DNA of 64,000 nucleotides from JAPLDA01 sp043783155 (GTDB lineage: Bacteria; Bacteroidota; Bacteroidia; AKYH767-A; 2013-40CM-41-45): the NCBI GenBank assembly GCA_043783155.1, contig JAYVZS010000141.1, forward strand, positions 47,784-111,783, read 5' to 3'. The position numbers and the translations under genes were made by a program. Each line of letters starts with the position of its first letter. The stretch's first letter is position 1. The notes beneath the pieces are model-generated. The model ran no database searches, was not told the DNA's origin, and saw nothing but the letters and a program-made list of their open reading frames with translations. Below, in pieces: positions 1 through 10,263 of the stretch.

Positions 1-2
1 CT

Positions 3-1358
3 GTTTTCAAAGAGAAATTAAATCTTGAACAATGGCAAAGTCAATTGATTTCTGTTGCTTTTTATGTTGCCTATACAGTCGGCTCGCTTATTTATTTCAT
101 GGTTTCAAAAGCTACCGGCGGAGACTTGCTTAATAAAATAGGATACAAAAACGGAATCGCGTTCGGACTTGTATTTTCTGCTCTTGGAACATTGTTGTTT
201 TATCCGGCGGCCATGACTTCTTCTTTCGGTTTAATGATTGCCGGATTGTTTGTAGTCGGCCTTGGTTTTTCACTCCAACAAATTGCTGCCAATCCTCTTG
301 TCATTAATATCGGTGATCCCAAAAAAGGTTCTCAGCGTTTGAGTTTAGCAGGCGGAATCAATAATATCGGAACAACGATTGGTCCTGTCATTGTGAGTTT
401 GGCGATTTTCGGTTCACTGAAAGCAGGTGCAAAACTTGACAACCTTGAATCGGTAAAAACTCCTTACTTAATATTAGGTGCGGCATTTTTAATTGTCGCA
501 GTCATTTTCAAGTTCTCGAATCTTCCGAATAAACTTGTTCATGAAGAAGATGATACAAAAACGTCTTCGTCTTTTTCTTCTTCAATTCGGAAAAGTGCTA
601 TTCATTATCCGCAGTTATGGCTCGGCATGATTGGTATTTTTGTGTATGTCGGTGTTGAAGTTTCTACAGCATCAAATCTTCCGGAGTTTATGCGCCAGCA
701 TCTTCATACATCTACCGACCAGGTTGCCCCTTATGTTTCACTTTTCTGGGCAAGTCTTATGATCGGAAGATGGACGGGAGCCGTAGGTGCTTTCGATTTG
801 AAAAGCGGAACAAAAAAAATACTCGGTTTCGTTTTGCCATATGCGGCTTTCGGTGTGTTTCTTCTTGTGAACTTGCTTGCTGGTCACGACCTCACACCAT
901 TCTATCTTTATTTAGTTGTGATTATTGCCATCATCATTGCCAATATGGTTAGTAAGGGAAATCCTGCCCGTCAGCTTTTGATTTTTTCCACGCTTGGTAT
1001 TACTTCTTTGCTGATTGCAATTCTTGCCGATGGAATGGTGAGTGTATATGCAATCATCAGCGTTGGTTTATTTTGCTCTACCCTCTGGCCTTGTATTTTC
1101 ACTCTTGCAATTGCGGGATTAGGTAAATATACCAATGACGGTTCACGGCTTTTAATTATGATGATTATGGGCGGAGGTTTGATCAGCTGGTTGCAGGGCT
1201 TTCTTGCGAAAGAGCAACTGCTCGGAATTCAATGGAGTTATTTAACAGGAATAGTTTGCTTCGCCTATCTTGCTTTTTACGGATGGAGAGTAAAACAAAT
1301 TCTGAAGCAACAAGGCATCGACTATGATACAGTTGCGGGGGGCGATTCTTCGCATTAA
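3..1358 (+). CDS. Sugar MFS transporter, FucP/NagP-like (5' partial)
   Basis: Inner-membrane proton-coupled sugar symporter of the FHS (fucose/glucose/GlcNAc) branch of the major facilitator superfamily. The reading frame is open to the left edge (codons begin at base 3), so the N-terminus lies outside the window; TTG at 45 is only the first possible internal start. The hallmark of this family is visible: a QQIAANPLVINIGDP block followed by QRLSLAGGINNIGTTIGP at the end of the first half. About ten hydrophobic segments remain. It lies 65 bp before a ROK kinase and a hexosaminidase, so GlcNAc or a related amino sugar is the likely substrate. The substrate is inferred from context, not from a diagnostic residue. 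Confidence 0.85.
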   Translation, partial: VFKEKLNLEQWQSQLISVAFYVAYTVGSLIYFMVSKATGGDLLNKIGYKNGIAFGLVFSALGTLLFYPAAMTSSFGLMIAGLFVVGLGFSLQQIAANPLVINIGDPKKGSQRLSLAGGINNIGTTIGPVIVSLAIFGSLKAGAKLDNLESVKTPYLILGAAFLIVAVIFKFSNLPNKLVHEEDDTKTSSSFSSSIRKSAIHYPQLWLGMIGIFVYVGVEVSTASNLPEFMRQHLHTSTDQVAPYVSLFWASLMIGRWTGAVGAFDLKSGTKKILGFVLPYAAFGVFLLVNLLAGHDLTPFYLYLVVIIAIIIANMVSKGNPARQLLIFSTLGITSLLIAILADGMVSVYAIISVGLFCSTLWPCIFTLAIAGLGKYTNDGSRLLIMMIMGGGLISWLQGFLAKEQLLGIQWSYLTGIVCFAYLAFYGWRVKQILKQQGIDYDTVAGGDSSH

Positions 1359-1423
1359 AAGTAAGCAATGCAAACAAGTGTTTTGTGTAGTAAAACAGAA
1401 GCAATTTAAAAAGCAGTCAATAC

Positions 1424-2377
1424 ATGAGAGTCGCAGCAGGGATCGACATCGGCGGTACAAATACTTTTTTCGGTTTAATTGATCGCGAAGGAAAAATTCT
1501 ATTCCGAGACGTTGTTCCAACGACTGATTTTCCGGATCCGAAAGATTTGGTAAACGCAGTCTCAAACAGAATTACGGAACTCCAGCCACCAGATTCTGAA
1601 CTGATCGGAATTGGAATTGGCGCTCCTAACGGAAATTATTTTGAGGGCTCTATCGAATTCGCTCCCAATTTAAAATGGAAAGGAGTTGTTCCGCTTGCAA
1701 AATTATTCAAAGAAAAATTAAAAGTAAACACGGTTCTTACCAATGATGCCAATGCAGCCGCGCTCGGCGAATTGTACTTTGGAGGAGCGAAGGGAATGAA
1801 AGATTTTATTTTCATCACGCTCGGAACCGGCCTGGGAAGCGGTATTGTCGTGAACGGACAAATGGTGTATGGTCACGATGGCTTTGCAGGGGAAATCGGT
1901 CACACCATTGTTATTCAGCATGGCCGGCAATGCGGCTGCGGGCGAAAAGGTTGTCTTGAACAATATTGCTCTGCATCGGGAATTGTGAAGACATATTTTG
2001 AAATTCTGAAAAGCAGTCATCCTGATGCCTTGAAGAATTTTGATGCTGGCAAGGTAGATGCAAAATATATTTTTGAAAAAGCATTAGAAGGAGACAAGGC
2101 GGCTTTTTATGCATTCAACTATACCGGTGAATTATTGGGTTTTGCTTTGGCAAACAGTGTAGCGTACACAAGTCCGGAAGCAATCTTTTTATTCGGAGGG
2201 CTTGCACAGGCAGGGGAGTTACTTTTCAATCCGACGTTGCTGAGTTTTGAAAAAAATTTATTGCAGATCTACAAAGGCAAGGTGAAAGTTCTGCCGTCAT
2301 CGTTGCCGGAAAATGACGCGGCGATTCTTGGTGCTGCTTCACTGATCTGGAACGAAATTAAGGAAGGAGTCATGTAA
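1424..2377 (+). CDS. ROK-family sugar kinase (glucokinase / N-acetylglucosamine kinase)
   Basis: Cytoplasmic ATP-dependent kinase that phosphorylates a hexose or N-acetylhexosamine at O6. The 317-residue length is typical. The phosphate-1 motif DIGGTN is at residues 8-13, the catalytic Asp is D108 in TNDANAA, the second phosphate loop GTGLGSG is at 134-140, and the ROK zinc site is GH160 followed by C170, C172 and C177 (CGCGRKGCLE). It follows the sugar symporter and precedes the GH20 gene by 26 bp, so it probably belongs to the same transcription unit. GlcNAc is the likeliest substrate in this setting, but ROK glucokinases look the same, so the specificity is inferred. Confidence 0.87.
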   Translation: MRVAAGIDIGGTNTFFGLIDREGKILFRDVVPTTDFPDPKDLVNAVSNRITELQPPDSELIGIGIGAPNGNYFEGSIEFAPNLKWKGVVPLAKLFKEKLKVNTVLTNDANAAALGELYFGGAKGMKDFIFITLGTGLGSGIVVNGQMVYGHDGFAGEIGHTIVIQHGRQCGCGRKGCLEQYCSASGIVKTYFEILKSSHPDALKNFDAGKVDAKYIFEKALEGDKAAFYAFNYTGELLGFALANSVAYTSPEAIFLFGGLAQAGELLFNPTLLSFEKNLLQIYKGKVKVLPSSLPENDAAILGAASLIWNEIKEGVM

Positions 2378-2402
2378 AAGAATGAATAAGTAAAAATGAA
2401 TT

Positions 2403-4700
2403 ATGAGTAAGAACTTTTTTTTATCTTTCATTTTATTTTTTGTGATTTCTGTTTCAATTGCACAAACGGATAGCCGGGAAACCGTTCTTCCATTAATTCC
2501 GAAACCTGCTTCTGTGAAGTTATCGGAAGGGAATTTTTCGTTGTCTTCTAAAACAATCATTGTTGTTGCAGACAGCGAATTGCAATCAGATGCGGAGGTT
2601 TTTAATCTGGAGTTAGAAAAGATCTGTGGTTTTAAACTTCCTGTGCTTTCTCCAGGTCAGAATGTCAACAATGATGGAATCATAAATATTATCCGGCAGC
2701 ACAATAAAAACGTACGCAGGGACAGCTATGTTTTGAAGATTCATCCAAAAGAGATTTCTGTTGAAGGAAAAGACGCCGGAACTTTTTACGCGTTGCAGTC
2801 ACTTATCCAGCTCATTCCTGTTGGCGTGGAAAATCAATTTTCAATTCCCTGCTGTGAAATAAAAGACCAACCGCGTTATTCATGGCGCGGAATGCACCTC
2901 GATGTTGGCAGGCATTTTTTTCAGAAGGAGTTTGTCAAAAAATACATCGATATGATTGCCATGTATAAAATGAATACATTTCACTGGCATCTTACCGAAG
3001 ATCAGGGGTGGAGGATTGAAATAAAAAAATATCCAAAACTTACAGAGGTCGGAGCATGGCGAAGCGGTTCCATGGTCGGAGCATTCAATGACCAGCAATA
3101 TGACACCATTCGTTACGGAGGTTTTTATACTCAGGATGACATCAAAGAAGTTGTTGCTTATGCTGCAAAGCGTCACATCACGGTTGTTCCGGAAATTGAA
3201 ATGCCCGGCCATTCGCTTGCAGCGCTTGCATCCTATCCTGAACTTTCATGCACAAGTGGTCCGTTTGAAGTGGCAAAAGCATGGGGAGGTTTTGATGATG
3301 TGTATTGTCCGAAGGAAGAAACATTTCAGTTCATCGAAAATGTATTGACGGAAGTGTTCCCGCTTTTTCCCGGGAAATATATTCACATTGGAGGGGATGA
3401 ATGTACGAAGTTGCGCTGGAAAAATTGCGTGCACTGCCAGGCGTTAGTGAAGCGATTGAAATTAAAAGATGAGAATGCATTGCAAAGTTATTTTATCCGA
3501 CACATCGAAAAATTCGCGAACTCGAAAGGAAAACAAATCATCGGCTGGGATGAAATCCTGGAAGGTGGACTGGCTTCCGGTGCTACTGTTATGAGCTGGA
3601 GGGGAACTGAAGGTGGCATAGAAGCAGCGAAGAAACATCACAATGTCATCATGACTCCGGGCTCGCATTGTTACTTCGATCACTACCAGGGAAATCCGGA
3701 TAACGAGCCACTCGCCATCGGTGGCTATACAACGGTTGAAAAAGTGTATTCATACGAGCCAACGCCGATTCAGTTGAAAGCGGATCAACGAAAATATATT
3801 TTAGGTGCGCAGGGAAATGTATGGACGGAATATATCCTCACTCCCCAGCAGGTTGAATACATGGCCGTGCCTCGCATGAGTGCGTTGGCTGAAGTACTGT
3901 GGAGTCCGAAGGAAATAAGAGACTATCCTGACTTTCAAAAGAGATTGATCAAACATTTTTCTCTTCTCGATAAACTGAATATAAATTACGCAAAAACGAT
4001 TTATGAATTGAAGACGTCGGTGAAGCCACTCGCTGAGCAGAACGGAATTTCGTTTGAGCTGTCGTCGCCCTTTACGTCAGGAAAAATATTTTATTCGCTG
4101 GATGGAAATAATCCGGATGCCAATTCAACACTTTATTCTTCTCCTATCGCCATCAATAAAAGTTGTACGGTAAAGGCCGGGTATTTTGAAAATGGGATAC
4201 TAAAAGGAACTGTTGAGGCACAGGAGTTTTTTGTCAGCAAGTCAACCGGAAAAAAAGTAACACTCGACATACCGCCTCATGAAAATTATTTTTGCAACGG
4301 AGCGCAATCGCTCGTGGATGGTATCAAAGGTAATTTGCACAAGCACGGACAAAACTGGCTGGGTTGGTGGGGAAAGAATATGACTGCTACCATTGATCTT
4401 GGAGCGAAAGAATCAGTTTCAAAAATTTCGATGCATGTATTTGATGATGAAGCGGCGTGGATTTATCTTCCGGTGGAAATAGAGATATTCACGTCTGATG
4501 ACGGAATAAATTTTACGACCTTGAGGAAGTTTTCATCCGAAGAAATAAAAAAATCGAATGAGTTGATTGAAGTAAATGCAAACGATCAATCGGCACGCTA
4601 TGTAAAAGTAATGGCGAAGAATGCCGGAAAAATTCCGGATGGTAAGCAAGGCGGAGGAAATAATGCATGGTTGTTTGTAGATGAAATTTTGGTGGAATAG
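2403..4700 (+). CDS. GH20 beta-N-acetylhexosaminidase
   Basis: Exported enzyme removing terminal beta-linked GlcNAc or GalNAc by substrate-assisted catalysis. A signal peptide (residues 1-20, ending SIAQ) is followed by the GH20b N-terminal domain (about 29-155) and the TIM barrel (about 159-505). The catalytic Asp-Glu pair is D332-E333 in HIGGDEC. FHWHLTEDQGWR (193-204) and MSWRGTEGG are further family motifs. The C-terminal part holds a chitobiase-type C-terminal domain (about 545-620, with IFYSLDGNNPD) and a discoidin/F5-8 type C-like domain (about 640-765) with IDLGA and RYVKV strands, probably sugar-binding. The same C-terminal pair recurs in the GH92 gene downstream. No lipobox is seen, so a periplasmic or secreted location is likely. 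Confidence 0.93.
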   Translation: MSKNFFLSFILFFVISVSIAQTDSRETVLPLIPKPASVKLSEGNFSLSSKTIIVVADSELQSDAEVFNLELEKICGFKLPVLSPGQNVNNDGIINIIRQHNKNVRRDSYVLKIHPKEISVEGKDAGTFYALQSLIQLIPVGVENQFSIPCCEIKDQPRYSWRGMHLDVGRHFFQKEFVKKYIDMIAMYKMNTFHWHLTEDQGWRIEIKKYPKLTEVGAWRSGSMVGAFNDQQYDTIRYGGFYTQDDIKEVVAYAAKRHITVVPEIEMPGHSLAALASYPELSCTSGPFEVAKAWGGFDDVYCPKEETFQFIENVLTEVFPLFPGKYIHIGGDECTKLRWKNCVHCQALVKRLKLKDENALQSYFIRHIEKFANSKGKQIIGWDEILEGGLASGATVMSWRGTEGGIEAAKKHHNVIMTPGSHCYFDHYQGNPDNEPLAIGGYTTVEKVYSYEPTPIQLKADQRKYILGAQGNVWTEYILTPQQVEYMAVPRMSALAEVLWSPKEIRDYPDFQKRLIKHFSLLDKLNINYAKTIYELKTSVKPLAEQNGISFELSSPFTSGKIFYSLDGNNPDANSTLYSSPIAINKSCTVKAGYFENGILKGTVEAQEFFVSKSTGKKVTLDIPPHENYFCNGAQSLVDGIKGNLHKHGQNWLGWWGKNMTATIDLGAKESVSKISMHVFDDEAAWIYLPVEIEIFTSDDGINFTTLRKFSSEEIKKSNELIEVNANDQSARYVKVMAKNAGKIPDGKQGGGNNAWLFVDEILVE

Positions 4701-4847
4701 TTAAGATATTTAAATCAGGGATGTAATTGTGGATTATAGATTTCGAATTGAAAAAATAACCATGCCGCTTAATCAAGGCGATCAATTTGAAATCCGTAAT
4801 AATAAAAACATGTTACGCTTAGACATAAAGCGAAAAATCAACCTCTC

Positions 4848-5825
4848 ATGAAATCAAGAAGGGACTTTGTAAAACTGACCGCTCTGAGTGCAGCGTTTTT
4901 TTCCTTTAGTAAATCATTCGGAAAAAGTAAATTTTCTTCCGATGGAATAACCAAACCAATTGTGATCTCGACCTGGAAACACGGACAGGAAGCAAATGTT
5001 GAAGCATGGAAAACACTTGTTGCAGGCGGCCGTGCATTGGATGCTGTGGAAAAAGGTGTGATGAATACTGAGGAAGATTTGAGAAACCTGAGTGTAGGGC
5101 TTGGCGGACTTCCTGATCGTGACGGTCACGTTACTCTAGATGCCTGCATCATGGATGAGAATGCCGGTTGCGGCTCCGTCGCTTTTCTTGAGCATATTAA
5201 ACATCCGATATCTGTTGCGCGGATGGTGATGGAAAAAACTCCACACGTGATGCTCGTCGGTGAAGGAGCGTTGAAGTTCGCGCTCGACAATGGTTTCAAA
5301 AAAGAAAAAATGGATCGCACGCCCGAATCGGATAAAGCATGGAAGGAGTGGCTGAAGAAGGCTGTGTACAAACCGATTGTTAATTTTGAAAATCATGATA
5401 CAATCGGAATGGTTGCCATGGACGCAAACGGAAATTTATCGGGTGCATGTACAACAAGTGGAATGGCTTACAAACTGCATGGACGTGTAGGTGATTCTCC
5501 GATTATCGGCGCAGGTTTGTACGTCGATAATGAAGTAGGCGCTGCAACTGCGACAGGAACCGGAGAAGAAGTTATTCGCATTTGCGGAACTCATCTTGTT
5601 GTTGAACTGATGCGTCAGGGCAAATCTCCGGAAGAGGCCTGCCTGGAAGCAGTTGAACGGATTGTAAAAAAACAACCAAAGAAATCGAAAGACTTACAGG
5701 TTGGATTTATTGCATTGAATAAAAATGGCGAGCACGGCGCGTACTGCTTACAAAAAGGATTTAACTATGCCGTGTATTCCGACAAAATAAAAAATGAAAT
5801 GATTGACGGGAAGAGTTATTATTAG
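4848..5825 (+). CDS. N(4)-(beta-N-acetylglucosaminyl)-L-asparaginase (glycosylasparaginase)
   Basis: Ntn-hydrolase that cleaves the amide bond between GlcNAc and asparagine, the last protein-linked step of N-glycan breakdown. The precursor self-cleaves before a nucleophilic Thr; here that is T185 in HDTIGMVAMD. Downstream KLHGRVGDSPIIGAGLYVD holds the Arg and Asp that bind the substrate amino acid, and GTGEE is also conserved. The N-terminus MKSRRDFVKLTALSAAFF is a twin-arginine-type signal, so a folded periplasmic enzyme is expected. Its neighbours (hexosaminidase upstream, mannosidases downstream) support a role in N-glycan use. Length (325 residues) is normal. Confidence 0.92.
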   Translation: MKSRRDFVKLTALSAAFFSFSKSFGKSKFSSDGITKPIVISTWKHGQEANVEAWKTLVAGGRALDAVEKGVMNTEEDLRNLSVGLGGLPDRDGHVTLDACIMDENAGCGSVAFLEHIKHPISVARMVMEKTPHVMLVGEGALKFALDNGFKKEKMDRTPESDKAWKEWLKKAVYKPIVNFENHDTIGMVAMDANGNLSGACTTSGMAYKLHGRVGDSPIIGAGLYVDNEVGAATATGTGEEVIRICGTHLVVELMRQGKSPEEACLEAVERIVKKQPKKSKDLQVGFIALNKNGEHGAYCLQKGFNYAVYSDKIKNEMIDGKSYY

Positions 5826-5943
5826 AAAAGAGATTTGAGATGTGTGATATGAGATGGGGGAACTCTTGTTCGCATATTCGTACATTCGTTTTTTAAATTC
5901 GCTATTCGCTACAGGAATTGAACTTTCGTACTTTGAAAAAATA

Positions 5944-6690
5944 ATGTCGAAAATAAAAATTGAAATCGTCTGTACTAACATTGAATCCGTTATCGCAGCC
6001 GAACAAGGCGGCGCTGACAGAGTTGAGTTGTGCGACAATCTCGTGGAAGGAGGAACCACACCAAGTTATGGTATGATTGAAGTCGCGCGAAAAAAAACCT
6101 CCATCGGTTTGTTTGTCATGATTCGTCCGCGCAGTGGAGATTTTTTATATTCAGAGGAAGAATTTGAAATTATGAAACTCGACATCCATGTATGCAAACA
6201 ATTGAAAGCTGATGGAGTCGTATTCGGTTTGTTGGATGCGAACGGAAACGTTGATGTGAAGCGAACAAAGGAATTGGTTGCTCTTGCAAAACCAATGCTC
6301 GTCACTTTCCATCGAGCTTTTGATCTGGCAAAGGATTCTTTGAATGCATTGGAGGATATAATCAATTGCGGATGCAATCGAATTCTTACTTCCGGGCAAC
6401 AACCAACTGCAATTCAGGGAGAACAATTAATTTCGCAGATGATTAAAAAAGCGGGCGATAGAATAATCATTTTACCCGGAGGTGGTATCCGGCCCGATAA
6501 TGTAGTTTCGCTCCTGGACAAAACAATGGCAACTGAAATACATTCTTCCGCAAAGAACAGTCGGGCGAGCAAAATGAAATTTAAATGTGATACTGTAACA
6601 ACAGGAAACCCGTCATCCGATGAATACCGCGTTACCATCGCGGATATAGATACAATAAGAAAATTAGTAAAAACTGTAAACGATTTTTGA
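5944..6690 (+). CDS. cutC: Copper homeostasis protein CutC family
   Basis: TIM-barrel protein of the CutC family, historically linked to copper tolerance; its reaction is not established. The ATG at 5944 is chosen because family similarity starts at MSKIKIEIVCTN; an in-frame ATG at 5854 would add 30 residues translated from an AT-rich micro-repeat. Conserved blocks are GADRVELCDNL.EGGTTPS, MIRPRSGDF, VVFGLLDANGNVD, TFHRAFD, ILTSGQQPTA, ILPGGGIRPDNV and EIHSSAK. At about 248 residues it has the family length. Why it sits within a glycan operon is unclear, though CutC genes often occur near glycosidases in Bacteroidota. Confidence 0.9.
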   Translation: MSKIKIEIVCTNIESVIAAEQGGADRVELCDNLVEGGTTPSYGMIEVARKKTSIGLFVMIRPRSGDFLYSEEEFEIMKLDIHVCKQLKADGVVFGLLDANGNVDVKRTKELVALAKPMLVTFHRAFDLAKDSLNALEDIINCGCNRILTSGQQPTAIQGEQLISQMIKKAGDRIIILPGGGIRPDNVVSLLDKTMATEIHSSAKNSRASKMKFKCDTVTTGNPSSDEYRVTIADIDTIRKLVKTVNDF

Positions 6691-6714
6691 TTTATGTTTC
6701 GTAAATTTCCGGAG

Positions 6715-7515
6715 ATGAAATTTCTAATACACATTGTCTTTGCCGTATTTCCCGTTTGCCTGTTTGCAGTGAACAGTCAACATCAACAGCAGGAAGAAAA
6801 ACACAAAGGCACCTTTTATTTTGAGTGGGGCTATAATAAAGACTGGTTTTCGAAAAGTGATATACACTTTGTAAATCATATTGGAGGTGAATATGATTTT
6901 ACATTATATGATGTAAAGGCAGATGACAGACCCAGCTTTAACCGTATAATTGACTGGCAAGTCACCATTCCTCAGTTTTTATACCGCTTCGGATATTATT
7001 TCAATAACAAACATGATCTTGGAATTGAAATTGGTTTTGATCATACAAAATATGTGGTCATACAGAATCAAACTGTTCATATCACCGGCTCTATTCACGG
7101 AGAAGCACTTGATAAAGACACCATTATTCAACCTGGTTTTCTTTTATTCGAACATACCAACGGGGCCAATTTTTTAATGGCAAGCTTGCTGAAAAGAACC
7201 CGGTTTTTTCAGAGTGGAAATGGGAAACATGTATTAAGTTATGTGCTAAAGCCGGGGGCCGGTATTGTAATTCCGAAAACGGACGTAACCCTTTTTGGAA
7301 AGCGCAGAGACAATGTGTATCACGTTGCCGGGTACATTGCCGGACTTGATATTGAACTTCGGTATGAAACGGGTAAACATTGGTTTGCCGAAACCGGTTT
7401 AAAAGGAAGTTTTGCCAACTACGTTAATGTGCTTACGATTGGTGATGCGAAAGCGAATCACCATTTTTATTCATTGGAATTGCTTCTATCTGTAGGGTAC
7501 GCAATTCCCTGGTAA
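6715..7515 (+). CDS. Predicted outer-membrane beta-barrel protein of unknown function
   Basis: I do not recognise a named family. The start at 6715 gives a clean signal peptide (MKFLIHIVFAVFPVCLFAVNSQ); an in-frame ATG at 6694 would add seven residues. The mature part alternates short amphipathic strands rich in Tyr, Phe and Gly (for example LYRFGYYFNNKHDLGIEIGFDHTKY) and ends in an aromatic residue (SVGYAIPW), the usual C-terminal signal of an outer-membrane barrel. It lies between cutC and the GH2 gene on the same strand and may be co-transcribed. Function cannot be assigned. Confidence 0.6.
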   Translation: MKFLIHIVFAVFPVCLFAVNSQHQQQEEKHKGTFYFEWGYNKDWFSKSDIHFVNHIGGEYDFTLYDVKADDRPSFNRIIDWQVTIPQFLYRFGYYFNNKHDLGIEIGFDHTKYVVIQNQTVHITGSIHGEALDKDTIIQPGFLLFEHTNGANFLMASLLKRTRFFQSGNGKHVLSYVLKPGAGIVIPKTDVTLFGKRRDNVYHVAGYIAGLDIELRYETGKHWFAETGLKGSFANYVNVLTIGDAKANHHFYSLELLLSVGYAIPW

Positions 7516-7643
7516 TAAAATAAAGTGAGTAAAAATTTTGTTGCCGGATGTGAAGAAAATGCTCGCTCTATCTATCTTGCAAACGAAATTTAGTCAGTTG
7601 CCTTTCCTGACATTTGGAGATGCTATCAGTTGAGAATATAACA

Positions 7644-10256
7644 ATGAGAAAAAATATGAATTCGACTATGTTTTATTTCCGGGTGCCAGTGAAACACAGA
7701 GGTAAATTTTTTATTGAAAAAATACGGAATGGCAAAGCTTTTTTCTTCATTCTGATTTTTGCAACAACAACAACTTTTTCCCAAACTCAAACACGAAATC
7801 TTTCAGGAGAACCTAAATCGACATGGCAATTCAGAAAGGCTGGCGATTCAAAATGGCTTTCCGCAACGGTTCCCGGAACCGTACATACTGATTTATTCAG
7901 CAACAAAATTATTGATGATCCCTTTTTTGGCGACAATGAAAAAAAACTTCAGTGGATTGATACCTGCCGCTGGGAATACCAAACCTCTTTCAATTGCGAT
8001 TCAACATTGTTAGCCAACAGACATGTTGAACTTCAGTTTGACGGACTGGATACGTATGCAAAAGTATTTCTCAATGATAATCTTATTCTCATTACCGATA
8101 ATATGTTTCGGACATGGTTTGTCAGTTGCAAAAGTTTTCTGAAAGAGAAAGACAATCATCTTGTGATACAGTTTGAATCAGCATCGAAAAAAGGGAAAGA
8201 GCTGGCGAGAAGTTTACCGTATACATTGCCGGGTGATGAAAAAGTTTTTACCCGCAAAGCCGCGTATCAATATGGCTGGGACTGGGCACCACGATTTGTA
8301 ACATGCGGTATCTGGAAGCCGGTGAAATTAAATTGGTGGAATTTTTTCAAGATCAACGACATCCATATTGTTCAGGATGAAGTATCGGATACATCAGCCA
8401 CCATGGTTGCGGAAGTAAATGTAAAAACGGATGAACCAACAACCGTTTATTTTAAAATGAAGTTGGAAAATGCGGATCAGGATTCAATGTATTTCGAGCA
8501 ACCCATTCGTCCGGGTGAAAACACGCTGAACCTTTTGTTCAAAGTAAAAAATCCGAAACGCTGGTGGTGCAATGGAATGGGCGAACCATTCGTCTACCAT
8601 CTTTCCATTCAGTGTTCCAATGTATTTGCGAAATCGGAAGTGAAGAAACTTACGTTTGGAATACGGACCGTGCAGGTTGCGCAGGACTATGATTCTCTCG
8701 GTCGAAGTTTTTCGTTTTCATTAAACGGAGTTCCTGTTTTTATGAAAGGCGCGAATTATGTACCGGCGGATAATTTTCTTCCTCGCGTGAATGAAAAACG
8801 ATATTCAGAAATCATTCAATCCGCCGTTGATGCGAACATGAATATGTTGCGCGTGTGGGGCGGAGGTGTATATGAAGACGATCAGTTTTATAATCTCTGT
8901 GATGAAAATGGAATTCTGGTGTGGCAGGATTTTATGTTTGCCGGCGGCATGTATCCGGGCGATTCTTTGTTTGTCGAAAATATCAGGCAGGAAGCAACAG
9001 ACAACGTGATGCGTTTACGAAGTCACCCTTGCATTGCCTTGTGGTGTGGTAATAATGAAGTTGATGAGGGTTGGCATAACTGGGGCTGGCAAAATCAATA
9101 CAAGTATTCTAAAAAGGATTCCACTGCAATCTGGAATGATTACCTGAAAATATTCCAGGATGTTCTTCCGAAAGTGGTTGAACAAAATGATCCGGGAAGA
9201 TTATACTGGCCATCGTCTCCTTCGATCGGTTGGGGACACCCGGAAAGTTTGCAACAGGGTGATTCGCACTATTGGGGTGTATGGTGGGGTAAGGAACCGT
9301 TTGAAGCTTACAAAACAAAAGTCGGAAGATTTATGAGTGAATATGGTTTCCAGGGAATGCCTTCGCTGACGACGTTCAAAAAATTCTGTGACGCGAAAGA
9401 TATAACTCCAACTTCCTTTGCAGTTAAAAATCATCAGAAGCATCCTACCGGTTATGAAACCATTCAATCGTATCTTGAAAAAGAATACAAAGAGCCGCGG
9501 GATTTTGAAGACCTGATTTATGTTTCTCAGTTACTGCAGGCGGATGGAATCAAAACGGCGATTGAAGCGCATCGCCGGGCGAAACCGTTTTGCATGGGAA
9601 CGTTGTACTGGCAGCTGAACGATTGCTGGCCGGTTACTTCATGGAGCAGCACTGATTATTACGGAGAATGGAAAGCACTTCATTATACAGTTAAGAAAGC
9701 GTATCAGAAATATCTTGTATCTCCTGTCGTGGATAACGGAAAAATAAATGTGTACGTCGTAAGTGACGGTAAAAAGGAAACAAACGCTTTTCTTGAAATG
9801 AAACTCCTTGATTTAAATGGAGCGGCTAAATGGTCGAAGAGTTTTTCCGTTGAAATTCTTCCGGACTCAAGCAAAATTTATTACAGCGTTGATTCAGCTG
9901 AAGTATTGAAGACTGCCGATCCGACTAAATCTGTTTTTTCTGTCAAACTGATAAAAGACAATTCAGTCCTGTCTGAAAATTTATTGTACTTCTGTCTCGT
10001 AAAGGATTTAAAGATTACTCAGCCATTGGTTACTTATTCGTTCAGCTTAAGGGGAAGCCAGACTATACTTGAACTGGATTCAAAAACCTTTGTGAAAAAG
10101 GTGTTCATTGATTTCCTGGACATGAAAGTTAAACTGAGCGACAACTATTTTGACTTGCTTCCAGGAGAAAAGAAAACCGTTGAAGTAGAAAGCAACTTTA
10201 CTTCAGGCGAACTGACGAAAAAAATAAAAATAAAATCGTTGTTTGATACATTCTAA
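7644..10256 (+). CDS. GH2 beta-mannosidase
   Basis: Exported glycoside hydrolase family 2 enzyme, most like beta-mannosidases that remove the Man-beta-1,4-GlcNAc core linkage or mannan ends. Numbering from the first possible start (TTG at 7614), the acid/base Glu is E482 in WCGNNEVDEGW and the nucleophile is E576 in MSEYGFQG. The beta-mannosidase signatures YGWDWAPRFVTCGIW (220-234) and MLRVWGGGVYEDDQFY (411-426) are present. Several in-frame starts exist (7614 TTG, 7620, 7644, 7656, 7668); the hydrophobic signal segment FFFILIFATTTTFSQ lies at 43-57, so a start at 7644 or later is likely. It is followed directly by the GH92 gene. Confidence 0.9.
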   Translation: MRKNMNSTMFYFRVPVKHRGKFFIEKIRNGKAFFFILIFATTTTFSQTQTRNLSGEPKSTWQFRKAGDSKWLSATVPGTVHTDLFSNKIIDDPFFGDNEKKLQWIDTCRWEYQTSFNCDSTLLANRHVELQFDGLDTYAKVFLNDNLILITDNMFRTWFVSCKSFLKEKDNHLVIQFESASKKGKELARSLPYTLPGDEKVFTRKAAYQYGWDWAPRFVTCGIWKPVKLNWWNFFKINDIHIVQDEVSDTSATMVAEVNVKTDEPTTVYFKMKLENADQDSMYFEQPIRPGENTLNLLFKVKNPKRWWCNGMGEPFVYHLSIQCSNVFAKSEVKKLTFGIRTVQVAQDYDSLGRSFSFSLNGVPVFMKGANYVPADNFLPRVNEKRYSEIIQSAVDANMNMLRVWGGGVYEDDQFYNLCDENGILVWQDFMFAGGMYPGDSLFVENIRQEATDNVMRLRSHPCIALWCGNNEVDEGWHNWGWQNQYKYSKKDSTAIWNDYLKIFQDVLPKVVEQNDPGRLYWPSSPSIGWGHPESLQQGDSHYWGVWWGKEPFEAYKTKVGRFMSEYGFQGMPSLTTFKKFCDAKDITPTSFAVKNHQKHPTGYETIQSYLEKEYKEPRDFEDLIYVSQLLQADGIKTAIEAHRRAKPFCMGTLYWQLNDCWPVTSWSSTDYYGEWKALHYTVKKAYQKYLVSPVVDNGKINVYVVSDGKKETNAFLEMKLLDLNGAAKWSKSFSVEILPDSSKIYYSVDSAEVLKTADPTKSVFSVKLIKDNSVLSENLLYFCLVKDLKITQPLVTYSFSLRGSQTILELDSKTFVKKVFIDFLDMKVKLSDNYFDLLPGEKKTVEVESNFTSGELTKKIKIKSLFDTF

Positions 10257-10263
10257 AATAGTG

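Noticed and set aside
5854..5943. Longer CutC start at 5854
   Set aside because: The added residues have no family similarity and come from ATTCGTACATTCGTT-type micro-repeats that also occur near 52192-52230; CutC similarity starts at 5944.
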